Notes under the pieces: model-generated
What the model was told of the DNA's origin: nothing
Seen by the model: only the letters and a program-made list of their open reading frames with translations
Databases searched by the model: none
Assembly: GCA_028877215.1 (NCBI GenBank)
Contig: JAPPFJ010000033.1
Coordinates: forward strand, 62,001-126,000
DNA from: Gemmatimonadota bacterium
Lineage (GTDB): Bacteria > Latescibacterota > UBA2968 > GCA-2709665
Reading direction: 5' to 3'
DNA: 64,000 nucleotides
In this document: piece by piece, positions 28,035 through 37,235 of the stretch
Layout: every line of letters starts with the position of its first letter
How positions within the stretch are numbered: the first letter of the stretch is position 1
Position numbers and translations under genes: made by a program

Positions 28035-29306
28035 TCAAAGTTTCCTCAGCAGCACGATCCGGTTGGTATTGGTTCCCTTCTTGAGATTTTCCACGCCCCA
28101 GCAGTTCGACGTCTTGGTGAAGACCTGATCGTTTACCAGGACCATGAGCGGTTCGAGCCCCGCTTCCGAGGCAGCAGGGACAACGAGCGATTCCAGGAGA
28201 ATTTTTCCGCCTCGGACTTCCCCGACCTCGAACGCGACAAAACCTTCCGGCTTGAGGACTCTTCTGAGTTCGGCAAACACCCGCGTCATCGCGGTTTGCC
28301 ACTCCCGCGGTTTTTTGAAGTGCCATATCTGCACGGATTGCGCGTCGATGCCGTTGAACCAGAATCGCAGCCAGTTGTCCGTCTTGTAATCCACGACGTC
28401 CAGAAACGGCGGCGAGGTCACGACGAGGCCGACCGAATCGCTCTGGATTTCGGGCGTGACGTCCGAAGATCCAGTGATGAGCAAAGCTTTCTTCGAGGAC
28501 GCCCGCAGGTTGTCGATGTCATCTTCTTGAAGTTTGCCGAGGAGCGACCTGGATTTCTTCAGAATAGATACCCGAACGTCCCGTTCGGGAGGCGTCTGCT
28601 TTCGACTCCGGTTGATGCCCTGCTGCCGCTCGACCGTGACCGTCTGGTTCGGGGGCAGCGTATAGACTGAAAAGAAACCGGGCGAATGGCCAGTCAGCCG
28701 GTTGGTCGCCACCATCCTGATCCACCTGTCGATCGCATCCAAGCTGCCGTCTTCCCGTTTCGCAAGCAGGTAACCCCGCAGGTTCGTAATTTGTCGCAGT
28801 GTATTCGGATGATAAAACGCCAGCAGGTCGTCCCGCGTCTCGCAGTTGCTACCGAGAGGCAGTTCGCTCAGGCGATCGGAAACAGCCGCAAGGGGAGGCG
28901 GATCCAACCGCGGCGCCACGAGTATCTCGCTCAGCGGATTGATGTCCGTACCGATGGGCCTGCGTCCCAGCAGTGCCGCCTCGATGGCGGTCGTCCCGCG
29001 GCCCAGGAAAGGATCGTAGACGGCGTCACCTGGCCGCGTCAGCCGCTCGATGAAAAACCGCGGCAACTGGGGCTTGAAACAGGCGCGGTACGAGACTTCG
29101 TGAAGCGAGTGCGCGGCTCTTTGTCGCGAAGTCCAGAATTCATTCACATAGACTGGAATATCGAACTCGGTATCGGGGAATTCCAGAATCGCCGTTTTTT
29201 TATGAAAATCGTCGAAACCCACGATTTCGCCAAGAAACTCGTCATACGACAGGGGTCGTTTTAACGTATCGGACTGTTTGAATAACTCTGTCTGTAGTGC
29301 CGTCAC
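28035..29306 (-). CDS. Orphan site-specific DNA methyltransferase (N4/N6 amino type)
   Basis: The 423-residue protein binds AdoMet through DPFLGRGTTAIEAALLGRRP at ~98-117, followed by IGTDINP. The catalytic motif IV, TSPPF, lies at 297-301. The order (AdoMet motif first, ~200 residues, then the catalytic motif) differs from the common beta class, where the catalytic motif comes first. The ~200 residues between probably hold the target-recognition domain. SPPF with a preceding T suggests N4-cytosine or N6-adenine transfer. No restriction endonuclease is encoded nearby. The start is GTG at 29306 with GAGGA six bases before. Its GC content is visibly lower than that of its neighbours, consistent with transfer. 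Confidence 0.85.
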   Translation of the reverse strand: MTALQTELFKQSDTLKRPLSYDEFLGEIVGFDDFHKKTAILEFPDTEFDIPVYVNEFWTSRQRAAHSLHEVSYRACFKPQLPRFFIERLTRPGDAVYDPFLGRGTTAIEAALLGRRPIGTDINPLSEILVAPRLDPPPLAAVSDRLSELPLGSNCETRDDLLAFYHPNTLRQITNLRGYLLAKREDGSLDAIDRWIRMVATNRLTGHSPGFFSVYTLPPNQTVTVERQQGINRSRKQTPPERDVRVSILKKSRSLLGKLQEDDIDNLRASSKKALLITGSSDVTPEIQSDSVGLVVTSPPFLDVVDYKTDNWLRFWFNGIDAQSVQIWHFKKPREWQTAMTRVFAELRRVLKPEGFVAFEVGEVRGGKILLESLVVPAASEAGLEPLMVLVNDQVFTKTSNCWGVENLKKGTNTNRIVLLRKL

Positions 29307-29393
29307 TCAATTCCTCGGGAATTGGCCTGGATTCCAAAAATTAGATTGCAAGGGTCCGTAAATAGCTACCGAGCATCATCTCCGCCGGCGGCC

Positions 29394-29420
29394 CGGGCGC
29401 CCACAAGGGACGCCCCTACA
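29394..29420. repeat. Dispersed 27-bp palindromic repeat, copy 1
   Basis: The 27 bases are identical to 56092-56118. The element contains GGGCG and CGCCC arms around CCCACAAGGGA, ending in CCTACA. It lies in the 196-base gap between the methyltransferase and the CBS protein. An exact second copy 26.7 kb away in another intergenic gap argues for a dispersed repeat family. Confidence 0.75.
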
Positions 29421-29502
29421 TGGCGGCGAGGAGTCAGTCTGCGCTGAGGGTGCCTGATTCGGTGCCGCGAACTGGCATTTTGCGGCACGGTCGAAGTACA
29501 TG

Positions 29503-30537
29503 CTATTCCCCTTCCGATACCTGCCGGCGGCGGCGGCGCGCCAGTTCCCGCATGTCCGTAACCGTATCGGACTCATCCACAATCTCCCTGCCAAGAATCT
29601 CTTCCAGCACGTCTTCCAGCGTCAGGATCCCGGCCAGCCCGCCGTATTCGTCAATGACCGCAAAGAGATGCTGCCGTCGTTCCAGGAACATCTCCAGGAC
29701 GCGGTCCAGTGAGACCGTCTCGGCGACGAAGTGAATGGGGCGCATCAGGTCCGAGACCGGTTGCTGCCCCTGACCCTCCGCCAGCGCATGCAGCGCGTCG
29801 CGGCGCATCACGACGCCGATCACGTCCTCGAATTCATTCTCGTAGACGGGAACCCGGCTGTGCTGCCAGGTCCCGGCCTCCTTCTGCGCCTGTTCCACGG
29901 TCAGATCCGCGCTCAACGCGAACACGACCGTCCGCGGGGTCATGACATCCCTTGCGGTCTTGCGTTTGAGCGATAGGATGTTCTGCATCACGCGGGCTTC
30001 GTGTGGCTCGATCGCGCCGGCTTCCCTCCCCATCCGCGCCAGTGAGGCGATTTCGTCTTCGGAAACCTCCTGGGACGATCGACCCTTCGAGAATGCCCGG
30101 GTCACAAGACGGCATGTCTCGACAAACGGGTACATTGCCAGGACTAGAATTCTAAGCGGTATCGCGATCAGACTGGCCAGGTACCGGCTGTAGACCACGC
30201 CGACAGTCTTGGGAATAACCTCAGACAGGAGCAGGACCGAGAGTGTAATAAATATCGTAAAATAGTGTTCCCACTCCGCGCCGTAGACCTTTATGAACGC
30301 CGCGCCTGCCAGGAACGCGCCGCCCGTGTTCGCGATTGTATTCAGCGAGAGGATGGCCGAGATGGGACGGTCGACGTTGCGCATCCGCAGGTCTTTCAGG
30401 ATACGGCCCGATAAAGAACCCTTCTGCGCAAGGCTTTCGACGTAGCTCACCGGAACGGCGTAAAGAACAGCCTCCGCGAGAGAGCAGGTCGCGGAAACGA
30501 AGATAACGGCACATACGAAAATTACCAGTTCAACCAA
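29503..30537 (-). CDS. CNNM/HlyC-type membrane protein (DUF21 plus CBS pair)
   Basis: The 344-residue protein has four hydrophobic segments in the first ~150 residues (DUF21/CNNM domain). A tandem CBS pair follows at ~195-325 (ARDVMTPRTVVFALSADLTV, LMRPIHFVAETVSLDRVLEM, FAVIDEYGGLAGILTLEDVL). It then ends with RRRRRQVSEGE. The usual C-terminal CorC_HlyC domain (~80 residues) is absent. Members of this family transport or sense Mg2+/Co2+. The start is TTG at 30537, supported by GGAGGTGA seven bases before it and by the membrane segment that begins at once. It stands alone between unrelated genes. Confidence 0.85.
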   Translation of the reverse strand: MVELVIFVCAVIFVSATCSLAEAVLYAVPVSYVESLAQKGSLSGRILKDLRMRNVDRPISAILSLNTIANTGGAFLAGAAFIKVYGAEWEHYFTIFITLSVLLLSEVIPKTVGVVYSRYLASLIAIPLRILVLAMYPFVETCRLVTRAFSKGRSSQEVSEDEIASLARMGREAGAIEPHEARVMQNILSLKRKTARDVMTPRTVVFALSADLTVEQAQKEAGTWQHSRVPVYENEFEDVIGVVMRRDALHALAEGQGQQPVSDLMRPIHFVAETVSLDRVLEMFLERRQHLFAVIDEYGGLAGILTLEDVLEEILGREIVDESDTVTDMRELARRRRRQVSEGE

Positions 30538-30649
30538 GTCTGTTCACCTCCTGCACCCGAGTATAAAGTCATGAGTGTATGCACCGGAAACAGTTTGCCG
30601 AAACTCCCGCGTCGTATCTCACGGGTCGTTGTACCGCGGAGCACGAAAG

Positions 30650-33388
30650 TCAATTCCCGGTATTGCGCCTCCCAAATTGGGCCGCAAGGATCAGAAAATC
30701 CCGAAATCCGACTTCGCCGTCGCCGTTCAGGTCGAACCGGCCGTCCCAGCCGTCGGCTCCGGCGCGGGACCCGAACGCCTGCGCGAGCGCCAGGAAGTCG
30801 CTGAAACCCACCGTACCGTTCCCGTCGAAGTCGGCGGTCAACTTGACAGGCGCCTCCGGGAACGCCGGCAGCCAGACACCGTTCGTCAGCACGAATTCAC
30901 CCTCTCCGTCCGGGAAGTCGCGCAGCCGACCGGACCCATCGCGGTACCGGAGCATGTCCAGGACCCTGGCCCTGCGTCCCCCGGCTTCAACAAGGGTAAT
31001 CACCACGGCGCGCCCGTCGGTCTCGAGCCCATCCACGGCCACGACCTCCGCCGTTCGATTGAACCCTACCCGGGTGCTGTCCGAAAACGTAACAAGCAGG
31101 ACGCCAGGTGTGATTTCAAGCGCCGGACGCGTCGCCGAGGGGTCGAGGCCCAGCACGGCCACAATCGGCGTGGCACTTACCGGCCCGGTGGTCAACTGCA
31201 GCCGGCCGACCCTGGGGTGATAGTCGGGTCGCGCGATATTGTTCCACGTCGGTTCGTAGCGGTCAAATTGCGAGGTCATGCCGTCCGGCGTCAGAATATC
31301 GATTCGCAGCGACGCGCCTTCGTAAGTCGCCGCAAACCGGCCCTGTCCCGACGACAGCACGTCCGCGTCTTCGTCGAAATGAAGCAGCCACGTGAAACGC
31401 CGCGGACGGTCGGCCTCCAGATGGTCCGCAACCAATACACGCCTGTCATCCAGCATCAACATCTGGCGTGTGAACCGCTGCAGACCCAGTTCGGGAGGGT
31501 ACGCCGATGCGGCCTCCCCACGCACATACGGGAACTCGGTGGAGGCGTACCCGATGTACGACCACCCGGGATACCAGCGCGGCCACCGCTCTCCGTCGCC
31601 GTACTGCCCCTGCCCGTCCACCAGGACCGTGTTGTGGTTCGCCGTCAGCTTCTTCAGCGTATAGCCGGGATCGATCAGCAACTCCTTTCCGCCGCCGTAC
31701 AGCACAAAGCTGTTCTGTGCGGGATGGTTGTGTCCGACCCCGCCGATCCAGGGATATGCCTCGATCAGCCGGGCCAGTGTGTGACCGCCAAGGGGTCGCG
31801 CGCCAAGCGCGAACATCGTAGCGTCCGTGCGCCACGACGTCCGCGCAAAATATGCTTCCACGTCCCGGTAATAAGCCAGCTTGGGCATCAGTTCGTCCAG
31901 CGTTCCCGCTGCCGAACCGACACCTCCGGCCAGCGCCCTCAGGGTCCACCAGTGCGTACTCCGCTTCCCTTGGTGTATCAACTCGGCGATTCTGAACAGC
32001 CGCGGATCCCGGTTGCGCGCGGCCAGCCAGAGCAGCGTCTCCAGCGCGGGTACAACCCCGGGACGAAACGTATCTTCGATCGCCGCGCCCGATCGCAAAT
32101 CCGGATAGACGTAGTGGATAGGGAAATAGCCTGCCTTCCGCAGCCACGTGTCCGCATACGCGATGGTCTGTCCGGTTGTGTGTTCATACAGGTCGATCCA
32201 TCGAAAAAGCGACCCCATGGAGAAGTTCCAGTACGCAGGCCCCTCGTGGAACCCCCCATCCTGGGCGAAGGTCTTCAGCGTCCCCTGGAGGCGGCCCCAG
32301 CTCCAGGCCATCCACACCTCGGCATCGGGCACCTCGCCGTAAAGCGCCGCGCCGGCCACGCCGATGGCGTAATTGTCGAACCAGTAGTGGTTCTGCTGGA
32401 CGGTACGCGCCCAATACATTCGCTCCATAAAGGACGCCTCGAACATGAGCCGCGCCTGATACGCAAGCTTCTCCCGGATGACCCGTCTTTCCTCCTCCGT
32501 AAACCAGTTGTAGAGCCAGTCATAGGCGACAGCGGTCCCGTGGATCATATAAGCCGCGTCCAGGTCCAGATCCGGTGTGCTGTGCGACCATCCGTCAGGG
32601 AGCCACTTATCGTATGTACAGATCGTGAGAACGTGGCGCCGGATGGCCTCGAAGCGTTCGGCAGCATCGGGGGAATCGGCGAGAAGGCAGGAGATTGCCT
32701 CATTTTCCATGCGCCAAGCCCACCCCGCACGCTTCGGCGGACCCGAGGCCGGGGGCGGCGTTCCTCGCAAAACCCCCCGCCGCCGGTAGAGCCGCTGGCC
32801 GGCCTCACTCCGCTGCGCGGCGCGTAAACGCTCGATGTCCCACCGCGTCACAAACAGGCGCGGGCGCTCCCCGGTCAGGGCGGGGCGGATAACCGACGCG
32901 GCATCGAAACGAACGGTCAGACGCGTCAGCTTCAGGCGGGCGACGCTCACACCGGGCCGTTCCCGAAGCACGAGACGAATGTCCGTTCTTCCCGACACGT
33001 CCAGTCGAAAGCCCCGATGCACTTCAGTGTACTCGCCCTTGGGCAACACGATCGGTTGCGGCTGCCGCTCTCCGTTCACCTCCAGCCAGAATGAATCGGT
33101 TGACGTTGACGGGGCAGAGCAGAGAACGCTCAGCCGGTAGATCCCCGGCATCAGGTCCCGATCAAGCGTCAACGCGAAATCCGTTCCCAGAGTGCGAACC
33201 ACTGTTCCCGGCTCGCGTCGGACCAGATCGAACCTCCCGGAAGCAACCTGGTTGAGCGCTTCACCCGCTGCTGAAAAGAGCACTTCTTCCTTTATCAGAT
33301 CGCTCCTGGAGGGATCGTCTGGAACGGCAGTGGCGGGGCTTTCCATCCCAAAAGCCAGGAACAGGACCAAAGAGAAATATCGCAGCAT
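30650..33388 (-). CDS. Secreted heparinase II/III-like protein with dockerin-like tail
   Basis: The 912-residue protein starts with a Sec signal (MLRYFSLVLFLAFGMESPATA). A ~130-residue beta domain follows, then a helical barrel (~190-500) with RTVQQNHYWFDNYAIGVA. The beta-sandwich carries GGVGHNHPAQNSFVLY near residue 550, then LLIDPGY and NHNTVLVDG, a classical heparinase/alginate-lyase pattern. The C-terminus is a pair of EF-hand loops, DFDGNGTVGFSDF and DLNGDGEVGFRDF, similar to those of the S55-like protein at 25864-27852 but placed at the other end. It is the only heparinase-like protein here with a clear signal peptide, so it probably works outside the cytoplasm. GGAG precedes the ATG closely. 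Confidence 0.87.
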   Translation of the reverse strand: MLRYFSLVLFLAFGMESPATAVPDDPSRSDLIKEEVLFSAAGEALNQVASGRFDLVRREPGTVVRTLGTDFALTLDRDLMPGIYRLSVLCSAPSTSTDSFWLEVNGERQPQPIVLPKGEYTEVHRGFRLDVSGRTDIRLVLRERPGVSVARLKLTRLTVRFDAASVIRPALTGERPRLFVTRWDIERLRAAQRSEAGQRLYRRRGVLRGTPPPASGPPKRAGWAWRMENEAISCLLADSPDAAERFEAIRRHVLTICTYDKWLPDGWSHSTPDLDLDAAYMIHGTAVAYDWLYNWFTEEERRVIREKLAYQARLMFEASFMERMYWARTVQQNHYWFDNYAIGVAGAALYGEVPDAEVWMAWSWGRLQGTLKTFAQDGGFHEGPAYWNFSMGSLFRWIDLYEHTTGQTIAYADTWLRKAGYFPIHYVYPDLRSGAAIEDTFRPGVVPALETLLWLAARNRDPRLFRIAELIHQGKRSTHWWTLRALAGGVGSAAGTLDELMPKLAYYRDVEAYFARTSWRTDATMFALGARPLGGHTLARLIEAYPWIGGVGHNHPAQNSFVLYGGGKELLIDPGYTLKKLTANHNTVLVDGQGQYGDGERWPRWYPGWSYIGYASTEFPYVRGEAASAYPPELGLQRFTRQMLMLDDRRVLVADHLEADRPRRFTWLLHFDEDADVLSSGQGRFAATYEGASLRIDILTPDGMTSQFDRYEPTWNNIARPDYHPRVGRLQLTTGPVSATPIVAVLGLDPSATRPALEITPGVLLVTFSDSTRVGFNRTAEVVAVDGLETDGRAVVITLVEAGGRRARVLDMLRYRDGSGRLRDFPDGEGEFVLTNGVWLPAFPEAPVKLTADFDGNGTVGFSDFLALAQAFGSRAGADGWDGRFDLNGDGEVGFRDFLILAAQFGRRNTGN

Positions 33389-33491
33389 GTCTCCGGCTCC
33401 CTGTACACCCCCGCAAATCCAGAGCCCCCGTCCCCATTCTCCGGTCGTCCATCGCTGTCACGAAGTAAGGGCCGCGACGATCGAGCCGTCC

Positions 33492-36400
33492 TCAAACGCT
33501 CAGCAGCGACAGCGTCCCGTCCGAACATCCGATCAGCAGACGGCTTTCTTCATGCGCCGTCAGGGTGTGTATCTCAGACTCTGCACGGTGAAGGCCGAGG
33601 GTCCGTCCGTCCCCGTCCAGCACCCACACGGATCCGTCCTCACACCCCGCGGCGATCTTCGCGTCCCCGTCGCGTTCAGCCACCATCACCTGTTGAACGG
33701 GCGCGGCCAGGTTACGCCGCCATCTTTCCTTACCATGTTCGTCCAACAGGTATATATAGAAACAGTCCGACCCGACCAGGACCTCCGGCCTGCTGTCTCC
33801 GTCCACGTCCGCAGCGCAAACCGCGTTGACTTCCTCTCCCACCCGCAGCTTCCAGAGCGTCTCCAGTCGATTGCCGTCCAGTTTCAACCCGAAGACATGC
33901 GACCGGTTCGTCCCGCACGCGATGAGGTGCTCGTCCCCCCGTACCCAGACGTCGCACGCGGGCATCATCGACGCCCAGCCGTCGAGCCCGTTGCTCGCGA
34001 CCTCCGCGCCGTCGGCATCCAGCACGTAACAGGTCCCCCCGCAGGTAATCCGGCCCGGACCGCCGATCACCTCCTGCCTTCCGTCCCCGTTAAGATCCGC
34101 GACACGAAGCGGCGCGAATATGCCGTAGATCATAAAACTCCAACGCTCGTCGCCGGTCGCGTCAATACAGTGGAGCTGCCGGTCCGAGACGGCCGCCAGG
34201 ATGTCCGTCCGCCCGTCACCGCGCAGGTCCGCCGCCGTCACGAACTCCACCGCAGAGTTCCGCGCGTACCGGTCCCATGTCCCCCTGAATATCTCAAAAC
34301 CACGGGACCACTGTACGCCTCCGCCTTCTTCCAGCAGATAGAGACGCCGGTCGTCGGCGCCCGCGATCACACAGCGGCGGCCATCCAGGTCCGCCGGGCA
34401 CACCGAGAGTACGGGACCCTCCGCCTGGAAGGACCAGGCCGGCCTTCCGTTATCGTCCAGCGCCAGAACCCGTCCGTCTACCGTCCCCAGGACCACCCCA
34501 TCCGCGTTCGCGGCGGCACAGCGTACGCCGGAACCGGCGTCGTACCTCCAGACCCGGTGCAGCCCGGGTGCGGACGCCGCCGGTGCGGGCGTTCGAAAAT
34601 CCGCCTCGTACGCCGGCACGTCTGCAGTCCCGCCCATCGAAAATACGCCTGCTCCTGGCCGATGCGTCTTTACCTCCTGCCGCCCGGCCGCAACGTGTAA
34701 CCGCTCCTTGTTCAGCGTGATCTCAGCGGGCCGCGGCGTTACAACGATGCCTTCGCCACGTTCCAGATCGAATTCGATTGAAACGGGGTGTTCACTTTCG
34801 AAAATCGCGCATTCCGAGCACAGCGATGTGCCGTTGCACAGCGCAAACCACCCGTCGCCGGCCGCATAGATTTCGGCGCGGCCGGAAATCGACCCGACTT
34901 CGAACGCGCCCGTCCCGCCTCCGGTCCCCACCAGCATGCGGCCTTGCGATCCTTCGACCGCCACCGCCGATTCCCCGACGCGGCGCATCCGGTCGTCCAC
35001 GGGCTTCCGCGTATTAGACGCATAGAACAGGTTGATGAACGTGTGCCGATCTCCCACCGCCATCTCGCGGTTGGCCGACTCGCGCAGAATATTCACATAG
35101 TCATCCGTATGGGGATATGCGTCCCACCAGTGGCCGAAATTCTCCCAGTCCCGCTCCAGCGACATCCGGCCTCCGCCCACGCTCTGCAGAACGAACCGGT
35201 CTTCGCGCCCGGTCTCGGGGTCCCGTTGCACCGACTCTAGGATTCCGTCCTTCAATGCGGGCGTTCCCAATGTGCGCCAGTGACACTGCAGCGCGAACGC
35301 GCCTGGCTTCGTCGCTTCGACCTCGTCCACCACCACGAAATACCGGCCCCTTTGCCAAACGATATTCCGGACCCACAGTGCGCCCCAATCGCCATCCGCG
35401 GACGTCCGGCTCATGCCCACGCGGTCCAGGTCCGCCACGCCATCCAGCCGGCAGAGGGCGGGTACGTCCCACGCCTTCCCGTCCCGTACCGCCGTCACGC
35501 CGTTGTGGTGCTTCAGGGTCGGACCCTCCGTATACGACGCGTCCACCAGGAAAATCCGGTCGTTGGCCGAGAATTCCGGTATGGTATTCCCGTCTTCGTG
35601 GCTGTGGTTGCCGTAATAGATCCCGTGCAGCATCAGGTACTGGTCGTCCCGGCCGAAACCCTCCCGGAAACAGACCGTATCGAATGCCTCTTCTTTCGGC
35701 AGGTTCAACGGCTTCACTTCGCGCGGCCTCGCCCTGGGATCTTCGGCGAGATCGTAGAAGCCGCCAGCGACCTCGAGCACCTGCACCCCGGCCATCCCTT
35801 CCGGGACCTCGGGAGGCAGCCCGTCGTCGAAGTACTTCTCGAAACTCATCACGAGCAACGGATCTCTCACCGCCTCGTACCGCTCGCCCGGCGGCTGGGG
35901 CCGAAAATAGTCCGAGGGCCGGTCGAACCGTCTGCCCAACAGAAACACCGCACGCCCATCCTGAAGTACATGACCCGCCTTGGCCACGAAATTCGTGGGG
36001 TATCCATCCATCGGCGCGCCCGTATCTCCAAACGCGGGCAGCGCTCCCCGGTTGTTGCAATACAGCACCGCCTGGTCCAGAGATCGTTTGCAGTTACCGT
36101 TCTCGATATAGGTCGTATCCCCACTCGCCAGCGTATAGGTCAATATGTGGTCCAGCGTCATCCACTGGTAGGCATTGGCATCCTCGACCGGCTTGAACGA
36201 TTCCGCCTGACCCTTGAACACGTCGGCAGACGCGGCCATCCACTCCTTTCCCTCCTCAAAACCGTAGTGGGTTAAAAAGTATCTTCCTCCGAACCACGCC
36301 GCCAGCGCCACCAGTGTCTGGTGGTTCTGACGGACCATCCGGTGCCCGACGCCCTCGCGGAAGAACCGGGTGTACGCCCCTTCCTCGGAATCCATGATCC

Positions 36401-37235
36401 ACAGCAGGTATTGCGTGATCTTCAGCCGGTCCTCGTCCGAGAACACGGGACTCTCCTCAATCAGGTCCCATACGACCGCCAGCCACCACACGTGGAAGTG
36501 CGCCATCACGCCGTACTCGCCCATCATCAGATGGGCTTTTGCGATTTCCAGAACGGCGGATGCATACGCCTCGTGCCCGGTCCGGTGATACATCAACCCG
36601 TAGGCGCCGGCCTCCGAGATCAACTGGAACCCAGCTCCCGCCTCGGAAGCGTGAGGCGCCGTCGCCCGCGCGATGAAGTCCTCCCGCCGCTCCTGCAGCC
36701 ATCCCTCCGGCGGACGGGAAAATGCGTCGAACTCGGGGCCCAGCCGGATTTCCATCGTCCATCCCAAGCTGAACGTCTCTTCATCCGCTACAAGATCCAC
36801 GAAACGCGACACGACACGATCCAGCCCGGCCTCGTCGCTGGCGCCCAGCAGCACCACGTTGTACCCGTTCCCCAGAGGGTTGTGCAGCGTCCGCAGCGCG
36901 TACCCGCCCCTGCCGGGATAACAGCGGTCTTCCACCGCCCACCACTGGTAATAGAGCCACCGGATGAAGTCGTTGTCGGCCATATTCCCCAGCGCCACCA
37001 CGTGCCCCTCCAGCAGCGCCCCGGCAGCCGCGTCTGCTGCCCGAACCACCTCCAACCGCGCCCCCGTGGCCGCCTCGACCCGCTCGACGACTCTGGCTGC
37101 CTGCCGCGTGTGCGTGCCATCCCCTCCGATGACGACCTTCGCCTTTGTCTCGCCGTTGAGAACGACCGCCGTCTCCGGGCGCATGTCTTTCAACACATTC
37201 ACCTTCAGGCCCGTCGGTCCGTTATTCACGTTCAT
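33492..37235 (-). CDS. Heparinase II/III-like protein with propeller, close paralogue of 5308-8904
   Basis: The protein has 1247 residues and matches 5308-8904 over its whole length. Shared blocks include LLGASDEAGLDR, RQNHQTLV (near residue 303), GNHSHEDGNTIPEF (near 543), and in the propeller DRQLHCID and EVIGGPGRITCGGTCYVLDA. No signal peptide is visible. The ATG at 37235 overlaps the TGA of the upstream gene in ATGA. GAGGAG directly abuts the ATG, so the GTG two codons later, at a better distance, is an alternative start. The duplicate copy in the same 64 kb and the same association with a Gfo/Idh/MocA gene suggest duplication of a functional module. Confidence 0.87.
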   Translation of the reverse strand: MNVNNGPTGLKVNVLKDMRPETAVVLNGETKAKVVIGGDGTHTRQAARVVERVEAATGARLEVVRAADAAAGALLEGHVVALGNMADNDFIRWLYYQWWAVEDRCYPGRGGYALRTLHNPLGNGYNVVLLGASDEAGLDRVVSRFVDLVADEETFSLGWTMEIRLGPEFDAFSRPPEGWLQERREDFIARATAPHASEAGAGFQLISEAGAYGLMYHRTGHEAYASAVLEIAKAHLMMGEYGVMAHFHVWWLAVVWDLIEESPVFSDEDRLKITQYLLWIMDSEEGAYTRFFREGVGHRMVRQNHQTLVALAAWFGGRYFLTHYGFEEGKEWMAASADVFKGQAESFKPVEDANAYQWMTLDHILTYTLASGDTTYIENGNCKRSLDQAVLYCNNRGALPAFGDTGAPMDGYPTNFVAKAGHVLQDGRAVFLLGRRFDRPSDYFRPQPPGERYEAVRDPLLVMSFEKYFDDGLPPEVPEGMAGVQVLEVAGGFYDLAEDPRARPREVKPLNLPKEEAFDTVCFREGFGRDDQYLMLHGIYYGNHSHEDGNTIPEFSANDRIFLVDASYTEGPTLKHHNGVTAVRDGKAWDVPALCRLDGVADLDRVGMSRTSADGDWGALWVRNIVWQRGRYFVVVDEVEATKPGAFALQCHWRTLGTPALKDGILESVQRDPETGREDRFVLQSVGGGRMSLERDWENFGHWWDAYPHTDDYVNILRESANREMAVGDRHTFINLFYASNTRKPVDDRMRRVGESAVAVEGSQGRMLVGTGGGTGAFEVGSISGRAEIYAAGDGWFALCNGTSLCSECAIFESEHPVSIEFDLERGEGIVVTPRPAEITLNKERLHVAAGRQEVKTHRPGAGVFSMGGTADVPAYEADFRTPAPAASAPGLHRVWRYDAGSGVRCAAANADGVVLGTVDGRVLALDDNGRPAWSFQAEGPVLSVCPADLDGRRCVIAGADDRRLYLLEEGGGVQWSRGFEIFRGTWDRYARNSAVEFVTAADLRGDGRTDILAAVSDRQLHCIDATGDERWSFMIYGIFAPLRVADLNGDGRQEVIGGPGRITCGGTCYVLDADGAEVASNGLDGWASMMPACDVWVRGDEHLIACGTNRSHVFGLKLDGNRLETLWKLRVGEEVNAVCAADVDGDSRPEVLVGSDCFYIYLLDEHGKERWRRNLAAPVQQVMVAERDGDAKIAAGCEDGSVWVLDGDGRTLGLHRAESEIHTLTAHEESRLLIGCSDGTLSLLSV

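Noticed and set aside
30575-32827. A 750-codon open frame on the + strand opposite the secreted heparinase
   Set aside because: It is antisense to a protein with clear domains and signal peptide, is rich in Arg/Pro/His as expected for a high-GC mirror frame, and has no ribosome site.
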